From Acidobacteriota bacterium (GTDB taxonomy: Bacteria; Acidobacteriota; Vicinamibacteria; Vicinamibacterales; Fen-181): a stretch of 61,960 nt of DNA. Below, piece after piece: positions 1 through 9,088 of the stretch (position 1 is the stretch's first letter; each line of letters opens with the position of its first letter). The DNA lies in the NCBI GenBank assembly GCA_003170135.1, contig PMZR01000133.1, forward strand, positions 1-61,960, written 5' to 3'. The notes under the pieces were generated by a model, which saw only the letters and a program-made list of their open reading frames with translations, ran no database searches and was not told the DNA's origin. The position numbers and the translations under genes are program-made.

Positions 1-1394
1 TTTAGCCACGGGCTGCTAGGACATTCGGCAATAGGTTCCCACTCGCAGAAAGCATTTGCCAAATCCACAAGCTTGCCGACGCCAAGAACAATTTCCTCTC
101 CACAATTCTTAGCGCGAAGTACTGTACAGAGAGTCGATAACGCGACAACTTGACGAACGTTATGGAAGTGAGAAAAGTCTGTTACGCCATATATCCGAAG
201 GCTGAACGCCCGGCCAGCGCCCGATCCCCCGCCGATGGGTGTGGGTTCGTCCGGTATGGCGCTCTGACCGTTTGGCAGCTTCTCGCCCGCGAGTATCGTC
301 TTTAGCTTGCTTGCTTTCTTTATCGGCGCATAGTCGCGATCAAGTGGAAGGCGGTATTGCCGGCCCGCTTCGCCGGCGCGGAGCGTCACTATCGCGAGCA
401 GCCGCGCTCCACCCGTTCGGCGACCGTTGGCGTCGAATGCCACATCCGCGCCGCCGCGCTGCACAGAGAGCTGTGCACGGACGCGCTGAGGTGCCAACAC
501 AACTCCGCAGCAAACGCACTTCGCCTTCGCCCGCGTCACCGTGCCGCCAGACACCTCCGTCTCCGCTCTCGGCTCGAAGATCTCGAACTCGACGCGCGGC
601 GGTTCGCCTGCCGGCCGGACAACTCGGTGCTTGAGTGCCCGTCTGCGCTTCGCCTTCTTGCAGAGCCAGAACGAACGCACGAGGGGGATCTCCGCGCCGC
701 AGTTCGGCGACTCGCAGCGCACCGTCCGCGCCCAGAGGTAAGCGATGGGCGTCGCCCCGTCCGGATCCTTCGGGTAGAGGTCGGCCAGCTCCTTCTCCGC
801 CTGGCGCTTGATCTCCGCCCCGACGCCGCGCAGCTCGTCGGCCAGCTTCGGCCCGTGGCGCGGGATGTCCTCCAGCATCACCTTGAGGATCAGGCAGGCG
901 ACCGGATTGAGATCGCTCGCGAATGCGTCGCATCCCAGCCGCAGCGCTTCGAGCGGGATCGAGCCGCCCCCCGCGAACGGGTCCACGACCAGCGGCGGCT
1001 CCTCCCCATGCGCTGCTCTCACCAATGCCCGGCCGACTCGGAGGCAGGTCTGATCCGACGAGTTGTCCCAGTTGGCGAAATACGCGACGAACGAGAGCAT
1101 TGAGGCGCGTAAGCCTGTGTCCGTCGCCCCAGGCGCCCGCCAGCCGCTCATCGGTTCTGCCAGCAGCGCGCGAGCCTCTTCCTTGAAGCTCTGCGGGCAG
1201 TGCTCGTCGCACGGATCGGGTAGAAGCAGCGCGAGCAGCACCGCGCGGCTCGACGCCAGCGGCCGCCGCGCCCACCACAAGTGCAGCGTGCTCGGATGCC
1301 CGTGCCGGATCGACTTCTCCCGCGCTGCGTGCCGCGACACCTCGGCGATCGGGAAGTCCACCTCGGCCAGGCGCTTGCAGTCCTTGGGGATCAT
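1..1394 (-). CDS. DUF1156-type adenine-specific DNA methylase, N-terminal part (runs off the left edge)
   Basis: Open frame from ATG 1394 to the window edge, 464 codons without a stop, so the C-terminal part is missing. The N-terminus has the DUF1156 signature (RLAEVDFPIAEVS, then LHLWWARRPLASSRA at about residues 37-51). A SAM-binding motif DPFAGGGSIPLEA lies at about 138-150, followed by SDLNPVA. Two CxxC pairs further on (CESPNC, CVCC) fit the zinc ribbon of this family. Known for the family: N6-adenine methylases (COG1743) recurrent in restriction/defence clusters with SNF2 helicases and DUF499 ATPases. The ATG overlaps the stop of the preceding OLD-like gene (ATGA), so the two are translationally coupled. 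The longer ORF at 340-1278 on the same strand is a frame shadow. Confidence 0.85.
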   Translation of the reverse strand, partial: MIPKDCKRLAEVDFPIAEVSRHAAREKSIRHGHPSTLHLWWARRPLASSRAVLLALLLPDPCDEHCPQSFKEEARALLAEPMSGWRAPGATDTGLRASMLSFVAYFANWDNSSDQTCLRVGRALVRAAHGEEPPLVVDPFAGGGSIPLEALRLGCDAFASDLNPVACLILKVMLEDIPRHGPKLADELRGVGAEIKRQAEKELADLYPKDPDGATPIAYLWARTVRCESPNCGAEIPLVRSFWLCKKAKRRRALKHRVVRPAGEPPRVEFEIFEPRAETEVSGGTVTRAKAKCVCCGVVLAPQRVRAQLSVQRGGADVAFDANGRRTGGARLLAIVTLRAGEAGRQYRLPLDRDYAPIKKASKLKTILAGEKLPNGQSAIPDEPTPIGGGSGAGRAFSLRIYGVTDFSHFHNVRQVVALSTLCTVLRAKNCGEEIVLGVGKLVDLANAFCEWEPIAECPSSPWL

Positions 1395-3364
1395 TGCCCT
1401 CCCCGTCGTTGAGGCTTCAAGGCAACGATTTTTTCTACAATGCCCCCCAGCGTCGCGCTGGTCTTCCCCTCTACTGCGGCATTTTCGACGATATGCTGGA
1501 GCACGACAGGGTTTTTCAGGGCGTCCTTCTTTCTGGGAATGCCGAGTTGGCCTTGCTCCGCAACCAGCAACCGGTCAAACATCTCCTTGCCAATCTCCTC
1601 GGCAAGCGTCGTCTCGAGTTCGGACTTGAAGCAGGCGTGTTGATCCTTTACTCCGCACGGCCAATCCTCCTCGGACTGTCCGACGAGACGCAGGAGTTTG
1701 CGGTTGTCTTCCGCTCTTGCCTCCGTCTCGCCGTGGTCACCGTCCCAGATGACGTAGACCGGAATGCCAAGACGACGAAAGATGACCAAGGGGCGGTCCA
1801 GGTTGTTCTTTCCTATGCAGGGGATCACCGAGATGCCGTCGCTGTCGAAGTCGTGCCCCATCGATACTGCGACGCCGAGAATAGCAGCGCGGTCATCCTC
1901 ACCCTCGACCAGCACCGCGACATCGGCGAAAAAGCCCTCGTTGACCCATGGGGTCATGACTGCCTGAAGACGGGGGCGAAGCGTGTCGGCGGTGTACTTG
2001 CTGCCTTGACTGCCCCCGGCAACCCAGATTTCCTCAGCCACGGCGTCCAATTCCCCCTTGACGGCCTTTGTCACCCTCGGTTTTCCGGCGATATCGTCGG
2101 CTTTCCGCAAGAGGCGGATTTGCTCGAAGCGGTCGAGGCCGACAAAAAGCGGGGAGTGCGTAGAGTAGAGAACCTGCGTCCTCTTCGCCACGCCGGGAAT
2201 CGTGCCTTCCGAGAGTTTCAGAAGGACGGACGCCATGTGCCGCTGGCGGCTCGGATGCTGGTAGAGTTCCGGCTCCTCGATGGCGAGAACCAGACCGGGA
2301 AGCTGCGGCTTTCCATGTTCGGGGATCTCCGCCTCCGCCGCAAAGCCCTCTTCGGTTGCTGCCTCGACGCCCTTGGCCGCGACGAGATGCTGCAGCATGG
2401 TCAGAATGAAGGCACGTTGAAGACCATGGCCGGTCCGCTGAACAGAGGACTTGTATCCGTCTTCGTGAAGTTTGACCTCGGCCTTCGGCAGGGGGAAGTC
2501 AATGTCAACGAGCCTGGCCCATTCCATGGAGACATTCGCCTCGGGGGCGTAGTACCGCAGGGTGTCGGACAAGTGCGTCTGAAGTCCGGAAAGCTCTGTG
2601 AGTTTCGCGGGATCCATGATCTCGCGGTATTTCTTCTGTGTGTCGTCCTTCAGCGCCACGAAGTCCTTCCGGCTGGCGAGCGTCCGTCGCACCACAAGGT
2701 CCATGATTTCGGTGACGCATGACCCCTTGCCCTCGGTAGCATCGTCCGATGCGTCCCGAACGGCAGGAATGTGGATAAACCGCGTGTGACGACCGAGGTA
2801 ACCGTTGCCGACTTCCGTGAAGCCGAAGAACTGTCCATCGTCGCGTTGCTTGGTACAACTGCCAAGGTTTGCCGTCTCCCATTGCTTCATGGCTTCAAGT
2901 GCGTCATCGGCATTCTTGACAACAGGAAGCGTGGAATACGTGCCTTGCTCCCGGAACTCCTTGTACTTGGCGAGAATGTCGCGCTTGCCACCGGCATCGC
3001 GGACAGGGGTGAAATCCATATTCTGAAGCCGCATTCCGTGATAGGCGCCGGACTTCTTACCTGACAAGGCGAAGATTCTCACCACAGTGAGATCGTTACC
3101 GTCAAGATACGGCGCAAACAGGGACTTCTCCTCGTTGCCGAGGTCGGTGAACATCACGGCGATTTCGATTTCCTTGCTCGTGTCCTCGGCATAGAAATCC
3201 TCCGTCGAGACGGTCGCCTTCGGGTCGTAGAACATCTCCATCGCCCTCAGGAAGGACGACTTGCCCGTGCCGTTGCGCCCGACGAGGACCGTCAGGTTGT
3301 CGCAGTCGATCCGCTCGTCGAGGATCGAGCGAAAGTTCTTGACGTGAAGGGCCTTGACTATCAT
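1391..3364 (-). CDS. OLD-like ATP-dependent endonuclease (AAA/ABC ATPase plus TOPRIM)
   Basis: 657 residues. The N-terminal SMC/ABC-type ATPase has Walker A GRNGTGKSS at about 29-37 and a Walker B region LVLAIEEPELYQHPSRQ in the middle. The C-terminal third carries a TOPRIM domain with the glutamate motif VLVEGEDDRAAI and an acidic pair in VIWDGDHGE. This is the layout of OLD-family nucleases, which nick or cut DNA and include phage-exclusion and Gabija GajA proteins. No UvrD-like GajB partner is visible. It lies between a KTSC gene (5 bp) and the DUF1156 methylase (4-bp overlap), so it is probably the nuclease arm of the same operon. Assignment to a named defence system is not possible from this sequence. 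Confidence 0.85.
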   Translation of the reverse strand: MIVKALHVKNFRSILDERIDCDNLTVLVGRNGTGKSSFLRAMEMFYDPKATVSTEDFYAEDTSKEIEIAVMFTDLGNEEKSLFAPYLDGNDLTVVRIFALSGKKSGAYHGMRLQNMDFTPVRDAGGKRDILAKYKEFREQGTYSTLPVVKNADDALEAMKQWETANLGSCTKQRDDGQFFGFTEVGNGYLGRHTRFIHIPAVRDASDDATEGKGSCVTEIMDLVVRRTLASRKDFVALKDDTQKKYREIMDPAKLTELSGLQTHLSDTLRYYAPEANVSMEWARLVDIDFPLPKAEVKLHEDGYKSSVQRTGHGLQRAFILTMLQHLVAAKGVEAATEEGFAAEAEIPEHGKPQLPGLVLAIEEPELYQHPSRQRHMASVLLKLSEGTIPGVAKRTQVLYSTHSPLFVGLDRFEQIRLLRKADDIAGKPRVTKAVKGELDAVAEEIWVAGGSQGSKYTADTLRPRLQAVMTPWVNEGFFADVAVLVEGEDDRAAILGVAVSMGHDFDSDGISVIPCIGKNNLDRPLVIFRRLGIPVYVIWDGDHGETEARAEDNRKLLRLVGQSEEDWPCGVKDQHACFKSELETTLAEEIGKEMFDRLLVAEQGQLGIPRKKDALKNPVVLQHIVENAAVEGKTSATLGGIVEKIVALKPQRRGGQ

Positions 3365-3369
3365 GTCCT

Positions 3370-3609
3370 TTACCTGACCTGCCTGTCGGGATACCGACCC
3401 TTGATGTGGTGGTGGAGATAGGACCCTTTTGAGGCGGCTCGCATAAAGCCCTGGTAGATGGTCTCCGGCACGCCGGAGTACTGGTAAAGCCCGCCGCTGT
3501 GGAACTCTACCTCTAGCGTCTTGGATGGCGCGTCGTAGCCGACGGACCTCACGTTGCTCGACTGCACCAGCCTTCTATCCACGTGAGGGTTCTCCTTGCT
3601 TGATCGCAT
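3370..3609 (-). CDS. KTSC domain protein
   Basis: 79 residues. The core SSNVRSVGYDAPSKTLEVEF followed by GGLYQYSGVP is the KTSC domain, a short fold of unknown biochemical role found alone or fused to other proteins, often near nucleic-acid enzymes. It starts 9 bp after the rmuC stop and ends 5 bp before the OLD-like gene, so it is co-transcribed with the defence-like operon. I see no clear ribosome binding site before ATG 3609, so a slightly different start is possible. Confidence 0.75.
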   Translation of the reverse strand: MRSSKENPHVDRRLVQSSNVRSVGYDAPSKTLEVEFHSGGLYQYSGVPETIYQGFMRAASKGSYLHHHIKGRYPDRQVR

Positions 3610-3618
3610 TCAGGCGAG

Positions 3619-5031
3619 TCATGTGTTTTCCTCCACTGCCTCCGGCGCAACAAGGGAACGGGGCGTGGTCTCGACAGGAGACAGGGCTGGTATCTCTTCA
3701 CCGGTTGCAGCGCCTAGGTCCTTGAATCGCCTGGCGGCCGGAAAGATTCTGGCCTCCATCGAACCGACTGCCTTGTTGTATGCCTCGTTGGCCTTCTGCA
3801 GGCCACCGCCGATCTCGGTGACGTGCCCGGCCAGCACTCTCATCCGGTCGTAGAGCTGTTTACCAAGGTCGCTGATCTCCTGGGCGTTCTTCGCGATCTG
3901 CTCGTGTCGCCATCCGTACGCAACAGCCCGAATCAGTGCGATGAGGGTTGCGGGTGTGGCCAGCACGACTCGCTTGTCCAGGGCGTCCTCGATCAACTGG
4001 CGGTCCGCATCCACGGCAGCGGCGAAGAATGACTCGCCCGGAATGAACATCACCACGAACTCCGGGGCCTTGGGGAACTGCTCCCAGTAGTTCTTGCCGG
4101 CCAGGGCCACCATGTGTGCGCGGACTTGCGCCGCGTGACGGGTCAGGGCGCCGCTCCGCTGCTCCTCTGAAGCTGATGACACGGCGTCCAGGAAAGCGTC
4201 CAAAGCCACTTTTGCATCGACGACGATCTCGCGCTCGCCGGGCAGGTGGACGACCAGATCGGGCCGCTGGCGGCCGGCCTCGGAATCGACCGTCACCTGC
4301 TCCGTGAAATCGCAGTGGTCCGACATCCCGGCCAGTTCGACTACTCGCTTCAGCGTCAGCTCGCCCCAGCGCCCACGCACCTGCGGAGCCCTCAAGGCGG
4401 TGACCAGGCTCGCCGTCTCCCTTTGGAGTTGCTCCTGGGTGCCCGTCAACGCCTTGATGTACCCCTCGATGCTCGTGTACGCCTCCTGGCGAGTCGTCTC
4501 CAGGCCACGGACATGTTCATCGAATCGCTGCAGGGACTCCGCCAGGGGCTTGACCAGTCCGTCGATCGCTTGCTGCCGCTGGCCAAGGTCGCCCTTTGCC
4601 TCCGCCAGCACCTTACCAAACGTCTCGTTTGCCAGTCTGAGGAATGCCTCATTGCTGTTGTTCAGCGCGTCTCCTGCCAGGGCTTTGAACGCGTCGCTGA
4701 GCCCCGTCTTGGCGTCGTCCAGCACCTCGCGTTCCTCCTGGAGGTGAAGGTCCGCGTCCTTCAGTTCCGTCTCGGCTTTGACCCTGGCCCCACGCTCGCC
4801 GTCCAGCTGGATTCGGAGTTGCTCGGCGCTGGTATCCGTCCTTTCCACCTGTCCCCGAAGCTCGATCACGATGGCGTTTAGGGCGGCGGCCTGACCTTCA
4901 GCAGCATTGGCCCGGCGACCGGTCTCATCGATCGTGATCGCCGACTGCGACCGCGTACGGTTGACCGCCACCAGCCAAGCCAGTGCCCCCCCGACCGCGG
5001 CACCGAGGATCGCACACACTACGTACCACAT
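3619..5031 (-). CDS. rmuC: RmuC family DNA recombination protein
   Basis: 470 residues from ATG 5031. A GTG eight codons upstream (5055) is the alternative; I chose ATG because it directly precedes the hydrophobic segment. The N-terminal membrane anchor (WYVVCAILGAAVGGALAWLV) is followed by a long coiled coil to about residue 170. The RmuC nuclease-like domain follows, with RGRWGELTLKRVVELAGM and the PD-(D/E)XK-type stretch RPDLVVHLPGEREIVVDAKV. In E. coli rmuC affects recombination at inverted repeats. A chromosomal housekeeping role is possible, but placement between the helicase and KTSC/OLD genes on one strand suggests recruitment into this island. Confidence 0.9.
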   Translation of the reverse strand: MWYVVCAILGAAVGGALAWLVAVNRTRSQSAITIDETGRRANAAEGQAAALNAIVIELRGQVERTDTSAEQLRIQLDGERGARVKAETELKDADLHLQEEREVLDDAKTGLSDAFKALAGDALNNSNEAFLRLANETFGKVLAEAKGDLGQRQQAIDGLVKPLAESLQRFDEHVRGLETTRQEAYTSIEGYIKALTGTQEQLQRETASLVTALRAPQVRGRWGELTLKRVVELAGMSDHCDFTEQVTVDSEAGRQRPDLVVHLPGEREIVVDAKVALDAFLDAVSSASEEQRSGALTRHAAQVRAHMVALAGKNYWEQFPKAPEFVVMFIPGESFFAAAVDADRQLIEDALDKRVVLATPATLIALIRAVAYGWRHEQIAKNAQEISDLGKQLYDRMRVLAGHVTEIGGGLQKANEAYNKAVGSMEARIFPAARRFKDLGAATGEEIPALSPVETTPRSLVAPEAVEENT

Positions 5032-5148
5032 GTCGCCATCATCCCTTCCGCACACGTACCGGAGGGCGGGCTGATCGGTGTCTCCGGAAACGCATGAGTG
5101 GGCCAGAGGAAGCCTCAGCTTGCCGCCTTCGACCTGCCAATTCGGAGG

Positions 5149-8100
5149 TCACGAGTGTTTTCCGAACGGCGGCGTGTCTTCTCGTACCTGCATCGGCTTC
5201 GTCATCGCGTTCACGGCCAAGTAGTAGTGGGCCACCTTCGTCACCTCGTTCCAATCGAGGCGGGCGGGGTCACGGATCGGTTCCTCGAGCCTCGGCGTCG
5301 CGTCGCAGTTGGTGACGACGTAGAGCCAATAGCAGTCACGCCGGTCCTCAGCAACTCGGCGCTCGTTGGGTGTGAGCAGAATGGTGCCGGTGGACGCGCC
5401 GAGCCCCTTCACCTCAATGAGCCGCAGATCGCCCGACCCGAGGTCGAGGCTCGTCACGTCGTAACCGAGGTTCTTCTCGGACACGTCGTAGACCTGCCGG
5501 TCCTGCGCCTGCTCGTGCTCCATCACCACCCGCATGGCCACGGCCTCGGTCTCGAAGTTCGGCTTGAGACGCCGTACCTCCGGGGCCTCGCGCTCGGGGT
5601 GCGGCAGGACAAGAACGCTTGCCAGCCGGTCCACAGCCTGGAGGGTGAGTGCCCGCTGGCGATCAAGGTCGGTCCTGCGTCGCTCGCGCCGCGCGAGCAG
5701 TTCCGAATGGCGTGCCTCGGCTTGAGCGAGCCGCCCTTCCGCACCGGCGATCTGCTGCTCTACCTCGCCGGCGGCACGCCCGATCTCCTCGTCTGCGCGC
5801 TGGAGAAGTTCTGTGAGCGAGAGTTCGACGTGCGTGCTGACGCGGTCGATTTCGCTGACGCGATCTAGGCGCGTTTCTTCGAGGAACGGCACGAGCGCGT
5901 GCTCGTGGAGCCAGGCCGCCAGGTCAGGCAGGGATGCAGCCGCCGGCATCTCGGGAGGGGGATCCGCGGGCGCGAAGTTACCGAGCATGCCGGGTTCCTG
6001 AAGATGAGGCTCGCGGCCCTCGGCCATCTCCACGGCGAACAGCCGTTCGTGGATGATCTGGCCAAGTCCATCCACGACCCGCGCCCGGTAGAAGTCGATG
6101 CGCGCCGGGTGCTCGTGCTGGAGCGAATAGAAGGTCGCACCCTTGCCGAGCACGTCGAGCGCCTGCGCGTGGGTGTGCCGCCGGATCGCCTCGAACAGAG
6201 GATGACCGGGCGTGACCCACTCCAGTTTCTCGGACTCGGCCACCTCGCGGTCTGTCGAGCAGCGGGGATAGCGGTCCGCGAGACCCTGGAGCTTCCAATC
6301 CGCGTCCTTTTCGTAGCGGCGGAGGACCGACGGCGTGCGTGCAGGCTCGAACGCGTGCGGCAAGCTGGGGATGGTCTTGAGAGTAATCGGTACGAACTCG
6401 GCGGCTTCGCGGAGAAAACGGGCGATAGTCTCCGGCACGACGCGCCGCTCCTGCGCGCGGGCGCGCCGCTCGATCAGCATCTCCAGGTTCAGCTTTTTGC
6501 TCGCCAACCCCTCCAGAGCGTTCTGACAGATCGCGCGAAACTGGCCCTCGTCCACGTTGTGCAGCAAGCGCTCCTCGAGGTCGCCGTCGCCCAAGCGCCC
6601 GGCGTAGTAGTCGCGCAACACGCGCTGGACGTGCGCCGCCGGCAGCACCTCGCCCACCACGTTGAAGACGGCGTCGTCATCCAGGGCGTCGCGGATCTGC
6701 TGCAGCTTCTCCAGCAGCCGCTGCAGGACGCGGCCCTCGATGGTGTTGGTCGCCACGAAGTTGAAGATCAGGCAGTCTTTGTGCTGGCCGTAACGATGGA
6801 TGCGTCCCATCCGCTGCTCGAGGCGGTTCGGGTTCCAGGGGATGTCATAGTTGAAGAGGATGTTGCAGACCTGCAGGTTGATCCCCTCGCCCGCGGCCTC
6901 GGTGGCAACCAGAACCTGAATCTCGCCTTCGCGGAACTGCTGTTCGGCGTGGAGGCGGGTTCCCGGCTCGTCGCGCGAGCCCGACTTCATGCCTCCATGG
7001 ATGCAGCCGACGCGGAAGCCCCACGACCTCAGTCGGGCGACAAGATAGTCCAGCGTGTCCTTGAACTCGGTGAAGAGGAGCAGGAGCTGGTCCGGGTGGT
7101 CGAAGAAGCCTTGCTGCTGAAGCAGGTCCTTGAGCTCGGAGAGCTTCGCCTCGGCGCCCGCGTCCTCGACGGCCTGGGCCTGGACCGCCAGGCGCCGCAG
7201 TTCCTGAACCTCTTCGCGAACGTCCTCAGAACTCCCCGCCAGCGTAATCGCCTCGATCATCGCTTCGAGCCGCTCACGCTCGCTCTCCTCCATCTCGTCC
7301 AGTTCCTCTGGATCTGGAATATCCGGTGGGGCCTGCCGGGCCAACGCCTGGGCGCTCTTGAGAGCATCTTCGAGGCGCCTCGCCCGTTTCTCCAGCGACC
7401 GCCGCATAGCGTAGGTGCTGGACGCCAGCCGCCGCTGATAGAGAGACATGAGGAAACCGATCGCGCGGGCACGCGGATCTTCGCCCTCGGCCGCGGCCCG
7501 GGCGCTCTCGCGCTTCACGAAGCGGGTCACGTCGCGATACAGGTCGAACTCCACCCCGTCGATGTGGAAGTCCACCGTGTGCGGAATGCGCTTGGTGAAG
7601 ATCTTCTCGGCGGCCCAAGTGCCGTCCGCCCGGCGCTCTGGGAAGTAGACCATCGCCTCCTTCGTGCGGCGCAGGTAGAAGGGTGCGCGCCGGCGGTCCA
7701 TCGCCTCACGGATCGACTTCACGTCTGCGAAGGCGTCGGCGTCGAGCAGTTGCAGGAAGAGACTGAAGTTCTCCGGATCGCCCTTGTGGGGCGTGGCCGT
7801 GAGCAGGAGCATGTGGTCCGAGGTATCGCGCAGGAGCTCGCCGAGCTTGTAGCGCAGGCTCTTGTGCGATTGGTCCACGGCCGACATGCGGTGCGCCTCG
7901 TCCACGATGACGAGGTCCCAGTGGACCTGACGCAGCCCGGGGAGAATCTCCTGGCGTTTGGCAAGGTCGAGCGAGGTGATGACCCGGTTGCGCTCCAGCC
8001 ACTGGTTGACGCCGAACTGCTCGCGGATGTCCTGGCCCTTGAGGACGAGGAACTTCGTGTCGAACTTCTCTTTCAGCTCCCGCTGCCACTGGAAGGCGAG

Positions 8101-8583
8101 GTTGGCCGGGCAGACGATCAGGATGCGCTCGGCGAGCCCGCGCAGCTCCAGCTCCCGGATGAGCAGGCCCGCCATGATAGTCTTGCCCGCCCCGGCGTCG
8201 TCGGCCAGCAGAAAGCGCACGCGCGCGAGCTTGAGCAGGTAGTCGTAGACCGCCTCGAGCTGGTGCGGGAGCGGATCCACCCGCGAGATCGAGAGGCCGA
8301 AGTACGGATCGAATTCGTAGGCGATTCCGAGCGCGTAAGCCTGGAGGCCGAGGCGGAGGAGGCGGCCGTCGCCGTCGAAGGACTGCTGTGGGTCGAGGAT
8401 CGTGAGGCGTTCGATGTCGGTGGCGGTGAGAGCCACCTTGCGGAAGCGTTCGGACTGCGTGCCGACCAACCCGACAACCCAGCTCGAAGGGCCGTTGGCT
8501 TCCACAGTTTCAACCCGCATCGGCTCGCTGAAGAGGGAGCCGGTGAGGATTTGGCCTGCGCTAATCTGGGGAATGAGATTCAC
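5149..8583 (-). CDS. SNF2-type helicase with C-terminal DUF3883 domain
   Basis: 1144 residues from GTG 8583. The helicase core has Walker A DDAGAGKT (about 128-135), DEAH in VIVDEAHRMS (about 225-234), LLLTATPHKGDP, the motif V region VATEAAGEGINLQ and motif VI QRMGRIHRYGQ. A coiled coil (about 390-480) splits the two RecA lobes. A long central region precedes the C-terminal DUF3883 domain, with LGYDVTSLD and IEVKG, a PD-(D/E)XK-like nuclease signature. Proteins of this layout accompany DUF1156 methylases in defence islands. It heads the leftward gene train, and its start shares a base with the stop of a small upstream frame (TAGTG). Expected role: ATP-driven translocation on DNA and possibly cleavage of non-modified DNA. 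That role is inferred. Confidence 0.88.
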   Translation of the reverse strand: MNLIPQISAGQILTGSLFSEPMRVETVEANGPSSWVVGLVGTQSERFRKVALTATDIERLTILDPQQSFDGDGRLLRLGLQAYALGIAYEFDPYFGLSISRVDPLPHQLEAVYDYLLKLARVRFLLADDAGAGKTIMAGLLIRELELRGLAERILIVCPANLAFQWQRELKEKFDTKFLVLKGQDIREQFGVNQWLERNRVITSLDLAKRQEILPGLRQVHWDLVIVDEAHRMSAVDQSHKSLRYKLGELLRDTSDHMLLLTATPHKGDPENFSLFLQLLDADAFADVKSIREAMDRRRAPFYLRRTKEAMVYFPERRADGTWAAEKIFTKRIPHTVDFHIDGVEFDLYRDVTRFVKRESARAAAEGEDPRARAIGFLMSLYQRRLASSTYAMRRSLEKRARRLEDALKSAQALARQAPPDIPDPEELDEMEESERERLEAMIEAITLAGSSEDVREEVQELRRLAVQAQAVEDAGAEAKLSELKDLLQQQGFFDHPDQLLLLFTEFKDTLDYLVARLRSWGFRVGCIHGGMKSGSRDEPGTRLHAEQQFREGEIQVLVATEAAGEGINLQVCNILFNYDIPWNPNRLEQRMGRIHRYGQHKDCLIFNFVATNTIEGRVLQRLLEKLQQIRDALDDDAVFNVVGEVLPAAHVQRVLRDYYAGRLGDGDLEERLLHNVDEGQFRAICQNALEGLASKKLNLEMLIERRARAQERRVVPETIARFLREAAEFVPITLKTIPSLPHAFEPARTPSVLRRYEKDADWKLQGLADRYPRCSTDREVAESEKLEWVTPGHPLFEAIRRHTHAQALDVLGKGATFYSLQHEHPARIDFYRARVVDGLGQIIHERLFAVEMAEGREPHLQEPGMLGNFAPADPPPEMPAAASLPDLAAWLHEHALVPFLEETRLDRVSEIDRVSTHVELSLTELLQRADEEIGRAAGEVEQQIAGAEGRLAQAEARHSELLARRERRRTDLDRQRALTLQAVDRLASVLVLPHPEREAPEVRRLKPNFETEAVAMRVVMEHEQAQDRQVYDVSEKNLGYDVTSLDLGSGDLRLIEVKGLGASTGTILLTPNERRVAEDRRDCYWLYVVTNCDATPRLEEPIRDPARLDWNEVTKVAHYYLAVNAMTKPMQVREDTPPFGKHS

Positions 8584-8753
8584 TATCGCGTGTCCGTTCC
8601 CGCATGTTCCTTCGCGCTCACCTTCTCGGCGGCTAACCCCTGAGTCTGGTCCTGCAGACGTTGTTGAAGGTCAGACATCTGTCTCTGGAAAGCGGTTAGC
8701 TGCCGGTGAGTCCAGGCGGCCCGGCTCGCTTCCAAAGGGCGAGCCAATTCCTG
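8583..8753 (-). other. Open coiled-coil frame overlapping the helicase start; leader ORF or gene remnant
   Basis: A stop-to-stop frame ends with TAG at 8583-8585, sharing one base with the helicase GTG. It reads protein-like text (RAAWTHRQLTAFQRQ, then MSDLQQRLQDQTQG). The only ATG is at 8678, giving 31 residues. The composition fits an amphipathic helix or the C-terminus of a lost gene. No good Shine-Dalgarno is seen before 8678. The remaining 8754-8879 shows no supported feature. Confidence 0.3.
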
Positions 8754-8879
8754 CTACGACGACGCCCCTAACCATTGGGTGCTCTGAAGAGTCTCCCCTT
8801 TCCCAGCTATCCCCGTGCGACAACGCGGATTGTAGCACCCGGGCCATGCCAATAGCTGTGCGGAAATGGACCGCGGGTA

Positions 8880-9038
8880 TCAGCCGAGAACGGACCAATC
8901 GGAGCCCTTCATGGCGTGTGGTGCGAGAACGCTTTGCCACGGGAACCAGCGGCCCGAGAAGTTCGGGAACTTGCCGTCGCCGTTCGAGCCGGGCGCCCCA
9001 TTAAGGCCGGAGGCGGCCTGAACCGGGGTCGTCTTCAT
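8880..9038 (-). CDS. Possible 52-residue microprotein
   Basis: ATG 9038 is preceded by an excellent ribosome binding site (AGGAGG, four bases upstream). The product is 52 residues, Gly/Pro/Trp-rich (SGLNGAPGSNG, FSGRWFPWQSVL), with no membrane segment and no family I recognise. It starts 50 bp after the serine recombinase stop on the same strand, so the two could be co-transcribed. The strong ribosome binding site is the main evidence. A chance ORF or truncated gene remains possible. Confidence 0.4.
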   Translation of the reverse strand: MKTTPVQAASGLNGAPGSNGDGKFPNFSGRWFPWQSVLAPHAMKGSDWSVLG

Positions 9039-9088
9039 GGCGCCTCCTACGCGGTGATGATTCTGGCAGGACGCTGTGACAGGGTAGG

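Noticed and set aside
340..1278. 312-residue ORF on the minus strand
   Set aside because: It is a shadow of the DUF1156 methylase frame, which carries all recognisable motifs and is open to the window edge.
1391..3364. Gabija system (GajA)
   Set aside because: The OLD-like protein fits, but no UvrD-like GajB is adjacent and the neighbours are a methylase and KTSC.
5899..8643. 914-residue plus-strand ORF opposite the helicase
   Set aside because: Antisense shadow of a high-GC gene; no motifs, while the minus strand has all helicase motifs.
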